Part shown: positions 45,301 through 55,160 of the stretch, piece by piece
Layout: each line of letters starts with the position of its first letter
Numbering within the stretch: position 1 is the first letter of the stretch
Source: Helicoverpa zea
Lineage: Eukaryota; Arthropoda; Insecta; Lepidoptera; Noctuidae
NCBI RefSeq assembly: GCF_022581195.2
Contig: NC_061459.1
Coordinates: 7,006,001 to 7,070,000, forward strand
Reading direction: 5' to 3'
DNA length: 64,000 bases
Program-made: the position numbers and the translations under genes
Notes under the pieces: generated by a model
What the model saw: the letters and a program-made list of their open reading frames with translations, nothing else
Told to the model about the DNA's origin: nothing
Database searches by the model: none

Positions 45301-47674
45301 CCGGGCGCCTCAGTCTCAGGGGCGCCGCGGGACGCCCCACCACCAGGAAATTTCGAAGAAATTACACCCGTTTGATAAGGAAGTTCCACATTGTATCATG
45401 ATACTGACAAAAAAGTCGCCTTCGATTTGTTGGATCGATCATTTTGATTATTTTTAACTTTTAACATCCTCCAACTAAGTGAAAAAATTCTAGCTCGCTA
45501 CGCTCGCGAGTAAATGACTATGTCTGTACTGTATTTCTGATTATTTATTATTTTTAATGACGCACCGAATCAACCAACATAAATGGCACTCGCTCTAATC
45601 ACGGTTCCTTTTTATTTGTACGTAATTCCCAGTCTGATTTGTGAGTCTTCAAACAAATAATTTAAAAAAGTTAAAAAAATAATTTAAAAGAGCGCTCGCT
45701 GCGGTCGCGGCTACTTGTTGCTTTACAATGTATTTAATCAGGTGCTTTTGTGTCGTAGGCTCAAAAAATTTCGCGCTCGCTTCGCTCGCGCAATATCATA
45801 TATACCTTGCCATGATAACTTCATAAGTCAAATATAACAAAAAAAAATATTAATGGAGTCCTCAAAAACAAAACAGTTTGCGCTTCCGACTGCTTGTTAC
45901 TTTACAGCGCTTTTTAAAACTTATGAACTTTTTGTGTCCCAAAATTAAAAAATTTGCGCGCTCGCTTCGCTCGCGCTAATTTTTACAATAACGTAGTCCT
46001 GTCTCGACTTTCATAACTTAAATCTGGCCAACAGTTTGAGCCTACAATGATTCGGAAACATTTTTATAAGTCCTTTACCTACCAAAAAAGTGACTTTCGT
46101 TCGAACGTTCTTATTTATATTCCTTTCAATAGATACATAGGTGGCGCTTGGGTGATGATTGCACCGAGGCGCTACATGAGCTAGAGACGGCCCTGATCTC
46201 ATGAACCCTTACCAATAGTAAGACAATTGAAGTTTTCACAGAAAATGTTTTACTGTTGCTGCAATAAAAAAAACGTACGCGCCCTTTTCTACGTACACAA
46301 TACTTTGCAAATGTTTAGTCTTCAACCTGAAAAAATTCTCGCGCTTGCTATGATCGCACTTTCTTGTATTTGTGCTGTCTATTTGTTATACAGCAAGAAA
46401 GCGTTTTCATCTACTTTTAGTCCTCGAACTGAAAAAAAAATTTTCGCGCTCGCTTTGCTCGCGCTTTTTTCAATTTCACGTCTGTGATTCTATCCAAGAA
46501 ATCGCGTTCGCTCAGCTCGAACCATTTTCTACATAAAAACACTTTTTTAACCTTAGTCCTCGACCTGAACAAAAATTTTCGCGCTCGCTTCGCTCGCGCT
46601 TTTTTGTTTAGCACGTGTGTGTACTATAAATACGAGAAATTGCGCTCATTCTGCTCGGGCCATTTTCTACATGAAAACACTTTTCTTCACATTCGTAAAA
46701 ATTTCGAGCTCGCTACGATCGCGCTTATTGTATTTATACTACTACTTTTAATATTAACAGATCTATACGCTACAATATAATATTTTTTGTGACTTGACCA
46801 CGACTGTGTGACCCCCCCCTGGTGCCGAAGCTGGATCCGCCCTTGAGTTCGATTATATCGCGTTTCCAAGAGAATTCTTCAAAAGTCCGGGATAAAAACT
46901 ATCCTTTGTTCTTCTCAAGGTCAACTCTATCTCTGTACCAAATTTCATTAAAATCAGTTCAGTCTTTTAGACGTGAAAGCGTAACAGACAGACAGGCAGA
47001 GTTATTTTCACATTTATAATATTAGTAGGGATTAATGTAACAACACTACTAATCAAAATCAAAATTCAAAACAACTTTTCCACTTTCTTTCTAACTTTTA
47101 TTTTCATTAGTTTCACCACAATACCGCAACAGCTCATCAGGAGAAGGCACTAGTGCTAAGTTTCAGGCAGGTGGGCTTGTCCTCAGTGCCCACTACAGTA
47201 AATCCATTACTATATCTGTCAATGTCATCTGTCCGTAAAGTCTGTATCATCAGTGCAAACACTTATCCATTTTGGAGCTACGATAGAACAGACAGATGCA
47301 GTGAGCTACACACATGTGATAACATTTAGTTATCAACCCACTTCCAATATAGGGGGGGTTCTATGTTTGATTTGATCGTTTTGGTCCTGCCCACCGTATG
47401 TATTTGACCTGGGAGAAGGTACCTGACCCACCTGCATTATGGCATCTTCGTTCATCCTTCCTTGTTCCGCGGTCAGTACAGACATGTGTAAATATAGACC
47501 CAATAGCGTGCGAGTGAGAAGTAAATAGATCAGGCGATTCTCTAATCCCATTCTTCATCTGCACGGGTAGTATCTGGATATAAATAATTGTGTATTCTGT
47601 ATCCACAGGAGAAATCACCCTTCCGAGATCGTTCACACGAAGAACCAAGAGATAATAAACAATATCCTTTTTAA
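33345..47674 (+). CDS. THOC2: THO complex subunit 2 (thirty coding exons, complete)
   Basis: THOC2 is the large scaffold of THO/TREX, which couples transcription to mRNA export. Exons: 33345-33412, 34105-34270, 34421-34662, 34745-34878, 34965-35221, 35300-35449, 35532-35701, 35987-36152, 36242-36411, 36489-36687, 36882-37129, 37339-37456, 37537-37669, 37746-37909, 38017-38273, 38358-38517, 38853-39101, 39448-39525, 39894-40036, 40470-40638, 40722-40835, 41401-41515, 41822-41906, 42003-42072, 42184-42253, 42334-42374, 43921-44019, 44597-44654, 44775-44845, 47609-47674; 1409 aa (human 1593). Diagnostic blocks: KFNLFREESEGYAKLI, GCFNLDPNRALDIILE, IMKRVSKENIKPQGRLIGKL, LLILKEIVQKMAGIE, WEDISPEFYVTFWSLSMYDL, TPNFSTLLCYDR. 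The C-terminal ~200 residues are a Lys/Arg/Glu-rich disordered tail. Exons 11, 17, 19 and 22 are strikingly GC-rich. The last two introns that flank exon 27 and exon 30 hold transposons. Confidence 0.97.
41039..41303. repeat. Diverged tandem duplication inside THOC2 intron 21
   Basis: Two ~115-bp copies (about 41039-41150 and 41188-41303) share CTGT(A/T)ACGTTAGAG, AGCAAT-GTTACA, CAAGAAG, TTATGT and TACTTTAACTGAGTTGGACT. They differ at roughly one base in eight with small indels. No coding content. Confidence 0.7.
41570..41690 (+). repeat. Fragment of the dispersed SINE/LINE-tail-like repeat
   Basis: It contains GGAGCCTATTCGTGTAAAAC and the AATCTTTCCTCTTTATAATA tail seen in the related repeats. 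It lies at the start of THOC2 intron 22. Confidence 0.45.
42400..43600 (+). other. Unexplained A-rich segment in THOC2 intron 26
   Basis: About 1.2 kb has a strong plus-strand excess of A (and purines) unlike the neighbouring introns. It contains a 75-codon open frame (43240-43467, MNMEGTSKEIIVNTKKF...) that I cannot match to anything. An A-rich sense strand is typical of some LTR retroelements and of retrotranscribed inserts, but no terminal repeats, protease, RT or integrase motif was seen. The element MITE copy 2 starts ~70 bp downstream of it. Confidence 0.35.
43669..43895. mobile_element. 227-bp MITE with long terminal inverted repeats (copy 2)
   Basis: It is the same element as at 29715-29941: same length, TA duplications at 43667-43668 and 43896-43897, and only two adjacent base differences at the inner end of the left arm, which shortens the perfect arm to about 57 bp. 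It ends 25 bp before THOC2 exon 27 (43921), so it abuts the 3' splice-site region. Confidence 0.9.
44942..46845. mobile_element. Non-autonomous hAT-like transposon A (1904 bp), inserted in the split repeat
   Basis: Termini are CAACGGCGGATCCAG at 44942-44956 and CAAGGGCGGATCCAG on the minus strand at the right end (14 of 15 match). An exact 8-bp target duplication AGTTCGAT flanks it (44934-44941 and 46846-46853). These are hallmarks of hAT elements. No transposase is visible. The interior right half carries degenerate repeats around the word CGCTCGCTTCGCTCGCG. A second element sits inside it. Confidence 0.85.
45261..46195. mobile_element. Non-autonomous hAT-like transposon B (935 bp), nested inside A
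   Basis: Left end CAGGGCCGTCTTAACC, right end (reverse complement) CAGGGCCGTCTCTAGC, with an exact 8-bp duplication ATCTCATG at 45253-45260 and 46196-46203. There is no transposase frame. Several copies of the word GCTCGCTTCGCTCGCG lie inside (near 45492, 45690, 45771 and 45958). Confidence 0.87.
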
Positions 47675-48350
47675 TAGTTTTAAAACACTTTTTGCTACAA
47701 ATTTCGGTACCTACTTAAGGTAAGTTTTGAAACCTAACTGCCGACTACACATGCAGCAACTTCATGTATATTTAGTTGGCTGTAGAATTAACAAAAACTG
47801 ATTTATGTTCCTTGAGGTAACAACAGTAACTTTATTTTAAAATGAAGTTCATAATGTGCATATAGGTAACTGTATTCAAATCTAATTATCAACACTAACT
47901 TCCGCCAGCGATATCACTATTACCCTTTGTGATATATATATATATTTTTTAATCGTAAATTATTTTTTCTATCATTTTTGTCGTATTCTTTTCCCTTTCC
48001 AAAGGGCTTCATCCTTTTTTTTTATTATAATATTCTACATTATTACATAAATTGGATTGCCTTAACACATGTTTACTAGACGATCGAATGAATCAAAAAT
48101 AAGAAGATAAATACCGACGCAAACAAAAGGATTGAAGATGAGAATAAAATTGTGGTACGATTTCATTAAGAATAAAATATTAAACAACTCTTTAGTTTTA
48201 TTTAGACACAACAAACTGTACATTATTATTTAAGCAAGGATCAACGCATTTATATAAATATAAAATGCGCTTAAACTAAAATTATTCATATCGGGGACAT
48301 CTCAAGTCTGTAAAAAGTGAAGAAAAACTTTATTGAATCCAAAATTCAAG

Positions 48351-48640
48351 GGCCCCTGGGGCAAGATTGATATCCAACTAAAATTCAATTACGATTAAAG
48401 CTTATGGGGCATCCCGCTAATATGAACTATTATTTTGTTTTCAAAGAACGTTTTTATCCTTTTCTGTGATTCAATAATGAATCATATTGTCTGCAAATTA
48501 TTTACGATTGTAGAGCAGACTACCCTATAGATAGACCAATGGCAAACCAATGGAATTTCATTGGTCTTATATTAGGACCAGAATTGCCGCTAATGTTAAA
48601 ACTGCTATTGAGAATCAAATTGTTATCCAAGTGTCACATT
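48351..48640 (+). repeat. Old, diverged copy of the GGGGCCCGATTCTCC inverted-repeat element
   Basis: Its interior aligns with the two young copies at 52071 and 52969 (blocks ACGTTTTTATCCTTTTCTGT, TCAATAATGAAT, GTCTGCAAAT-ATTTACGATTG, GTTAAAACTGCTATTG), but the termini have largely decayed. Confidence 0.6.
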
Positions 48641-49390
48641 ACATAAGCAGAATCAAGCCCCTGTTATTGAGGAACCTTGATTCATGACTCCACTTAGGTA
48701 AGATGTCTACGTCAACGATATATCCGGATGGAATCAATCTACAGAATTTGTACTGGTAACTATAAGTTAACCTGCCACGAGTTATAGCTTCGCTGAATGA
48801 AAATGAATCTGAATAATACCTAGACAGGTACTAATGCTTATGAAGGGGATAGGTTCGTATGAGACTAGTAACGTAAGTATGTATGTACCTGATACAGAAC
48901 CTTAATTCGTTTTAAAGGTAAAGTACGCGTTATACGTGAATAGGGCGCAAGATATCAAGGCTGCAGTACAACATCCGAGATTTAGACACGGTTACTATAA
49001 AAATAAGATGAAGAAGAGACAACAGCCCTGTCAAGAAATTTTCCAAGCGGATCGTACGTATATCGCGCGATAATAAACAATTGACAACTACTGGTTCAAA
49101 CAACGATACAAGAAACCGCGCGACAGGCTTCTGTTTTTTTGAATGTATCGTGAGCGGTTTGAAAGCGCTCTAACGTTCAAGAACGGAATTAACTAAGCTG
49201 ACGGATGACCGCCTCTAAGAAGATAAATATTTAAAAAACTAGTAAGTAAATAAGTACCTACCTACCTTCCTGCACTTGGTGTGGTTCTCAAGTTAGTCAG
49301 TAGGTAAAATGTTTGGTAAGTACCTACTATTTCCATGTAGAAAACAAATCAATACACTCTCGGCCGTGTCTTGATTTCTCATGCAAAAGC

Positions 49391-49620
49391 AATCATCATA
49401 TGCCTAGCCTTTTCTCAGCTACGTTGGGGTCGGCTTCTAGTCTAACCAGATACAGCTGAGTACCATTGTCTTACTTGGAGCGACTTCCTATCTGACCCAG
49501 TTACCTGGGCAACCCGATACCCTTGGGTAAGGTTGGTTGTCAGACTTTCTAGCTTCTGACTACCCGTAACGAGTGCCAAAGATGTTCAAATGACAGCTTA
49601 TCATGCCTTCCGAAATTAAG
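49391..49620 (+). repeat. Lepidopteran SINE-like dispersed repeat
   Basis: Blocks CCTTTTCTCAGCTACGTTGG, GGTCGGCTTCTAGTCTAACC, GATACAGCTGAGTACCA, CTTCTGACTACCCGTAACGA and AAGATGTTCAAATGACAGC are recognised from a repeat that is extremely frequent in moth genomes. The copy is moderately diverged and has a small internal deletion. Confidence 0.7.
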
Positions 49621-52070
49621 TTTACCTACATATTTTACTTGCACATACCTATCCATTGAGCGAACATTAATCATTAATCAGTCAATGAATTCGAAAATTC
49701 GTCACATATACCTGACTACCTTCTCCATCACTTCAGGTACAAAATTTCGTCATTGTAGAAAAAGTTTTAGCAAGTCCGAGTCTGCAAGAGGTTAAGTATA
49801 CAAATGACAGATTTGGAACGCAGGTGTTTCATAATGTAGGTATTACCTACCTATTATTTATTTAGAGCAAATTTTATTTTTTTAATATTTTCGATCCTTA
49901 AGTAGGTAATCAAAAATACTTATACCTAGTAATTTAAAATAATAAATATGTCTGTGCCAATAACGTACCTAATCACTTCAATCTTTGTTGTATTAGTAAT
50001 GGTAGCTGAACGATTTGAGGTTAGGTTGATAGTTTTTTAGAATTTTAAAGAAATTAAACTTGTAAAGTGAAAGAAAATCTGAAAAACCTGTGTCCTTACT
50101 ATAAAAGAACGTTACAAGCTATTCATCACTTATGGGTGAAGGTTACCACTTACCTTTTAATACCTATTTATTCACTTGTTTCATGCTTTAAAATAATATC
50201 ACAGCAGAAATGCAAAATAACAATGCTCTTAATATGTTACAATTACTAGTATTTATTTGAAAATAAAAAGTTGGATCACTTAACTAATCAGCATATTTCT
50301 GAACGTTGCACAAACTGGTTTTCTTAATAATCTGTGGTCAATTTGTGCGAGTGACTCCTGATAACATAACCTAAAATGAGACAAATTTATATTAAAATAT
50401 TAGTTTTTTCATAAAATTGAATCAAGTAAGAGCAAAAAGAACACCAAAACAATATACCGACTACTGAGATTCCGATGATTTTAACAAGTTAGTATTTTCT
50501 TATATACAAGGTGCAACGGCGGCCATCTTGTTAAAGTGCGTGTCTACGGACTCCATTTAGAGGTATGTTATTATTATTTTATACATACCATTTAAAACCC
50601 CTACCACATAGTAAATCTCTACTGCTCGTTTAAGAATTATACATACCTAGGTACAAAAATGTAAACTGCCTTATCTTTTTATCACATGTATACATATATG
50701 TGTAGTACATATATGTGTGGAAGTTCCAAGAAAATGGCTTAAGGCGAGGTACTAGGCATCTACGGGTAGCCAAGTGGGACATACCTATTCTGATGAGTTA
50801 AATCTCTGGTGTAGATTTGCCAGACTGATCCTTGTTACGTTAATTACCTGAATATGAGTCGCATGGCTATGGAATTCAATAAATATTTCGCACCGAACGT
50901 TGATGTCTTAAAATTGACTCTCTCGCCAAACTTATTGGCGGCAGGTTACTAAATTCTTAGCACAAACACTACGCTCGTGTGAAGTGCGCGCGGGCGGGAG
51001 CACGTGGCAGGTTGCATAAGAAGGCACCTGTGTGCATCGATTAAGTATCCAGGTACTTGTTGTTTAACACGTGTTACCGTTACCACGTAGCAAATAACAT
51101 TAAGAATGAATACAAAAACATAGCCAATGAATTCCTACAAAAAAAGCCTTAACTACTGAGGCCTAGCCAATTAATATCTTTTAAATAGCTTCTGTTTCCC
51201 CCCGGCCCATGAATATACTTATGCACGCACGCACGTAAAAATAATCTAGCCAATATCCTCCCTTGATATATGGGCTATATTTATCACTAAAATATTACTA
51301 TTTTTCAAATCGAACCAGCGATTTCTGAGACTAGCGAGTTCAAACAAACCATCAAACCTTATGGTAAGGTTTAATGAGTGATTTACCGACATTGGTACAC
51401 AAGAAAACCAAAACACACAAATACTTTAAAGATAGTAATTTTATCCAACTTTCAAATGTCAAACAAGATACATACTAAGAACTAGTTAAGTTAAATTATA
51501 TACAGAGTAGTAGGTACTGTTAAATTATGAACTTAAGTATTTAATCATCATCCACCTTATCTTTTTCCGAATATCCGAGTATTTTTCAGTGTATAACAGG
51601 ATACCATACCATCCAAATGGGCCCAGTATTTGTCATATTTTGGCTCTATAATCCGACTATCCGTAAAGATATTCAAACACGGTACCGGGCACCGCCGCGG
51701 TCGGTAAAGCCAATCTTATGTTAGAAAAATATGAGATGCTTTAACACCAACCGCGATGAAATCTATAACGCAAACTCCAGCTGACAGCGCGGAAAACCGC
51801 CACGTAATTCGCTTGCCGCCGTGGTATTCGCAAGAGTCGATGAGTGAAACCAATCCACGGACCAACCTAACCTAACCTAACCTTATGATCGATCGATCCG
51901 CAGCGGCTTTGACGAGATAGACTACGGCCAAACAAAGTTAAAGTACAATAAAGTACAAATATTTTTACATAATCAGCACCATGAGCGATGTACTATAAAG
52001 ATACCTTTTCCTTTACCCGACATTGGGGCTGAACTACACCGCAACACTGTTACAGCCTTTTTATCGTCCT

Positions 52071-52456
52071 GGGGCCCGATTCTCCTAATTTTACTTAAGC
52101 AACATACGATTCACGTTCGGCTCGATTCGACTGATATCTAATCCCGACTCGATTTCGATTGAAGCGTATGTGGCATTCCGCTATTTTTTCTTTGAAATAA
52201 ACGTTTTTATCCTTTTCTGTCATTCAATAATGAATAATTTTGTCTGCAAATGATTTACGATTGCAATATGATTGTAGAGCAAACTACCGTATAGACCAAA
52301 ATCACCAAAATAGCAGACCAATCGCACACCAATCAAATGTCAATCGAATACGGTTGGTCTTTTATTAGTAGTAGAATGCCCGATATGGTTAAAACTGCTA
52401 TTGCGATCATATTGCGATTCGATTTTGACATTATTAACTTAGGAGAATCGGGCCCC
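52071..52456. mobile_element. Inverted-repeat MITE, GGGGCCCGATTCTCC family (copy 1)
   Basis: It begins GGGGCCCGATTCTCCTAA and ends with the reverse complement TTAGGAGAATCGGGCCCC. Interior AT-rich with no coding capacity. Flanks extend the palindrome a few bases (GTCCT...AGGAC), so the exact border and target duplication are unclear. Confidence 0.75.
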
Positions 52457-52968
52457 AGGACCGCAACACATCCCGATGAAATCCCGATAAGGTACCTATC
52501 TATATTTGCACAAGTTGCGGAAGTTTAGTTAAAAACCTTTAGTTGAGTACAAAGCTCAGATTTTTTACCCTTGCGTTAAGGGAACTTCTAACTAGGATAG
52601 AAAATAACGTATAATCGTTTACAGGATATCACCTATAGGCATCATCTTCATAAGCTTTACCTTTAATGCATATAATGCCAATATTTTTAAACTTTCGCGA
52701 TTTGTACACATACACATTTATAAACAATCGGGACTTTAACGCAATTTAATACGAAGAAACACTATTGAAATAAATACGAAATCCCCAATTCCCCGAAAAC
52801 CGAGAAAATCAGATGTCGGAAACTCTAAACACCGCGATGCAGGTTTATTAAAGAAGACTGGGCTGATTTCGTCAAGGTGGAGAAAAGGAAGAATAAAAAA
52901 CCTTGTCGTATTTAGCGCAGCGCTGGCAGGGCCCAATATTCTGCTGCCGACGCTTCTGTACGTGTCCA

Positions 52969-53358
52969 GGGGCCCGATTCTCCTAATTTTACTTAAGCGA
53001 CATATGATTCACATTTGAGTGCGATCCAATCACGACTCGATTACGATTGAAGCGTATATGGCATTCCGCTATTTTTTCATTAAAATAAACGTTTTTATCC
53101 TTTTCTGTCATTCAATAATAAATCATTTGTCTGCAAATGATTTACGATTGAAATATGATTGTAGAGCAAACTACAGTATATACCAAAATCACCAAAATAG
53201 CAGACCAATCTCAAACCAATCGAATGTCGTTGGAATACGATTGGTCTTATATTAGTAGCAGAATGCCCGATATGGTTAAAACTGCTATTGCGATCATATT
53301 GCTATTCGATTTCTATTCAATTTTGACATTATTAGGTAACTTAGGAGAATCGGGCCCC
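52969..53358. mobile_element. Inverted-repeat MITE, GGGGCCCGATTCTCC family (copy 2)
   Basis: It has the same termini and interior as copy 1, about 900 bp away in the same orientation, with scattered substitutions and small indels. It appears to interrupt an older decayed transposon frame that resumes at about 53366. Confidence 0.75.
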
Positions 53359-53365
53359 AGACTGC

Positions 53366-53562
53366 ACCATTCCACGAAGGTTGATGAGGTCGTGGAATAT
53401 CTGCGCGTCAAGACCGGCTGGAACTTGAGAGTCGAGAGGTGGTAACTGCACCGCAACACTAATTTTAAGACTTTCGTGGTGCATGTGCCGAGACAAGTCT
53501 TGAAATTGAAAGGGTCCTCAAGGAAGATTTCTGGCCTAAAGGTGTTGTGTTAGTGTACCGCC
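53366..53562 (+). pseudogene. Decayed ORF fragment, possibly ORF1/gag-like of a non-LTR retrotransposon
   Basis: A frame reads STKVDEVVEYLRVKTGWNLR then VERW and a stop. After the stop a related stretch (TNFKTFVVHVPRQVL) and, in another frame, FWPKGVV can be read. This order (VxxVVxYxxxKTGWxxRVER, FVVxVP, FWPxGVV) resembles the C-terminal part of ORF1 proteins of insect LINEs. It carries stops and frameshifts and is clearly dead. The family assignment is from memory and uncertain. Confidence 0.4.
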
Positions 53563-54038
53563 AATAGGGTATTACATGCATTTTTGAAATATATCTTAAA
53601 TAAATTCTTTAGTCTTAATATATCTCTAAAAAATTAAAAATATTTTTTTTCTCACGTTATGTACGAATATAAATTAATTGTTTTATCATAATTTCAAATT
53701 TCGCGCGTATTTCGCGAAAACGCGGCACACAACGGACGCCATGATTGTTTTTTGGTCATGACGTCATTACGTTAGTACTACAGCTGTCAGTAATACATAT
53801 TTTGATATGTATTGAAAATTTTAATAATGAGTACCTACCGTAATGACGTCATTAGCATGGCGGCGACATTTCGTAGTGTTCAAAGACAGATAAAAAAACC
53901 TAAAAACTTTAAACAGCAATAAAAAATATATTTATGTACCTTACGAAGTGAAACTAACATTTCCCGATTGCTTTTCCTCTAAACAATCATTGTAATACAC
54001 TTTTAATTTTTTTCTCATCTAGACTAAAATACCCTATT
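53563..54038. mobile_element. Candidate MITE with AATAGGGTATT termini and internal CRE palindromes
   Basis: AATAGGGTATT at 53563-53573 is matched by its exact reverse complement at 54028-54038. Inside lies an imperfect inverted pair, each arm holding the palindrome TGACGTCA (53759-53766 and 53844-53851) next to a CATGG/CCATG block. The terminal repeat is short, so the borders are tentative. Confidence 0.45.
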
Positions 54039-54176
54039 ACGTGGCCGGCTACGTGACACTAGTCAGCGAAACAAAACGCCGACACTTCGTGTGCATTAAT
54101 TGTAAGAATATTTAGGTTTTATATTTATAGTATGTTTAAGTTTTTTATAGGTAGATAAATAGTATTGTAAGTATAT

Positions 54177-54488
54177 CGGGTGTGTTGTACCTAATAATCA
54201 CATTAAATCCTATCTTGTACTCTATGATACATGTACTCTATGATATTCTATGGTGAATTGTAAAAAGTTAACCTAATCCATTCAGTGGTACAGCCACAGG
54301 AGTCATTTTTTGTTTTCATAATTTACAACATCATAAATGTAAAGAGGAGTAATGAGAGATCCATATAGATAGGAGCATTCAATGTTTTGACTAGTTGACA
54401 GCTCAGTTTTCAAGGGAGAATTTCTAATGACTAACCATATCATAAAGTATATGCGATAGGATTTAATGTGATTGTGAACGACACACCG
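54177..54488. mobile_element. Candidate MITE with ~40-bp imperfect terminal inverted repeats
   Basis: The left end CGGGTGTGTTGTAC...AATCACATTAAATCCTATC and the right end (reverse complement) CGGTGTGTCGTTCAC...AATCACATTAAATCCTATC share an uninterrupted 19-bp block plus matching termini. It is 312 bp with no coding content. A target duplication was not resolved. Confidence 0.6.
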
Positions 54489-54998
54489 TGTTCTAATTCT
54501 CGCATATTTTTATTATATTTACTTTGTTTAAAAAATATTTTTTTTTGTTTTTACGTATTTTATTTATTTTTTTCTTTGTGCTAATCGACATTATATTAAC
54601 CAGTATATTAACGTATTTTTTTTTTCATATGATTAGGTACGCCACTCCCGATATATTGATATGGACCTTGATGCCTGAATTAAATAAAGATTTATATCTA
54701 TACTAATATTACAAAGAGGAAAACTTTGTTTGTTTGGTTATAATGGATAACCTAACCTAATATTCCTCAGCCCATTGCACATTTCCCATTACCAGTAAGT
54801 ATGAAAAGTCCCAAACATACTTTTCTAGGTAAACAATAAAAATGTTACAAAATTGCAGTTGCAGACGTTGCAGTCCATCTATGATGTAAATTTCGAATTA
54901 AATGATGTACCTATCTCCCATATTTAAATTAGATTAAATATGCAACGAACAAAATATTACTTATTTACTAACAATATAGGTACCGCATTTAAACTTTT

Positions 54999-55160
54999 AC
55001 TAGCAATCCGCCTCGGCTTCGCACGGGTCTAAGCCGATACTAAATACATTATAAACCTTCCTCTGCAATAACTCTATATCTATTAAAAAACCGCATCAAA
55101 AACCGTTGCGTATTTTTAAAGATACATACGGATAGGGGGACAGAGAAAGCGACTTTGTCT
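54999..55160 (+). repeat. Lepidopteran non-LTR-tail/SINE-like repeat fragment
   Basis: CTAGCAATCCGCCTCGGCTT, CGCACGGGT, ACTAAATACATTATA, AAACCGCATCAAAAACCG, TTGCGTA-TTTTAAAGAT and GACAGAGAAAGCGACTTTGT form the usual order of a widespread moth repeat. Its internal part is shortened. Confidence 0.6.

Larger units (their letters stand above)
44903..47032 (+). repeat. Dispersed SINE/LINE-tail-like repeat split by a hAT insertion
   Basis: The left fragment 44903-44941 reads CTAGCTCCCGCCCGCGGCTT...CACGTAGAGTTCGAT, and the right fragment resumes at 46846 with AGTTCGATTATATCGCG and continues to CATTTATAATATTAGTAGGG at ~47032. Joined at the duplicated 8 bases they give one uninterrupted member of a common lepidopteran repeat family. 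It lies in THOC2 intron 29. Confidence 0.75.

Noticed and set aside
46417..46614. Minus-strand frame with repeated KKARAKRARKF segments
   Set aside because: It is the translation of the degenerate CGCTCGCTTCGCTCGCG repeats in hAT-like element A, not a gene.
51866..51884. Three CCTAA units resembling the insect telomere repeat TTAGG
   Set aside because: Too short (under 20 bases) and such words are common in moth intergenic DNA; another short run near 54746 shows it is not special.
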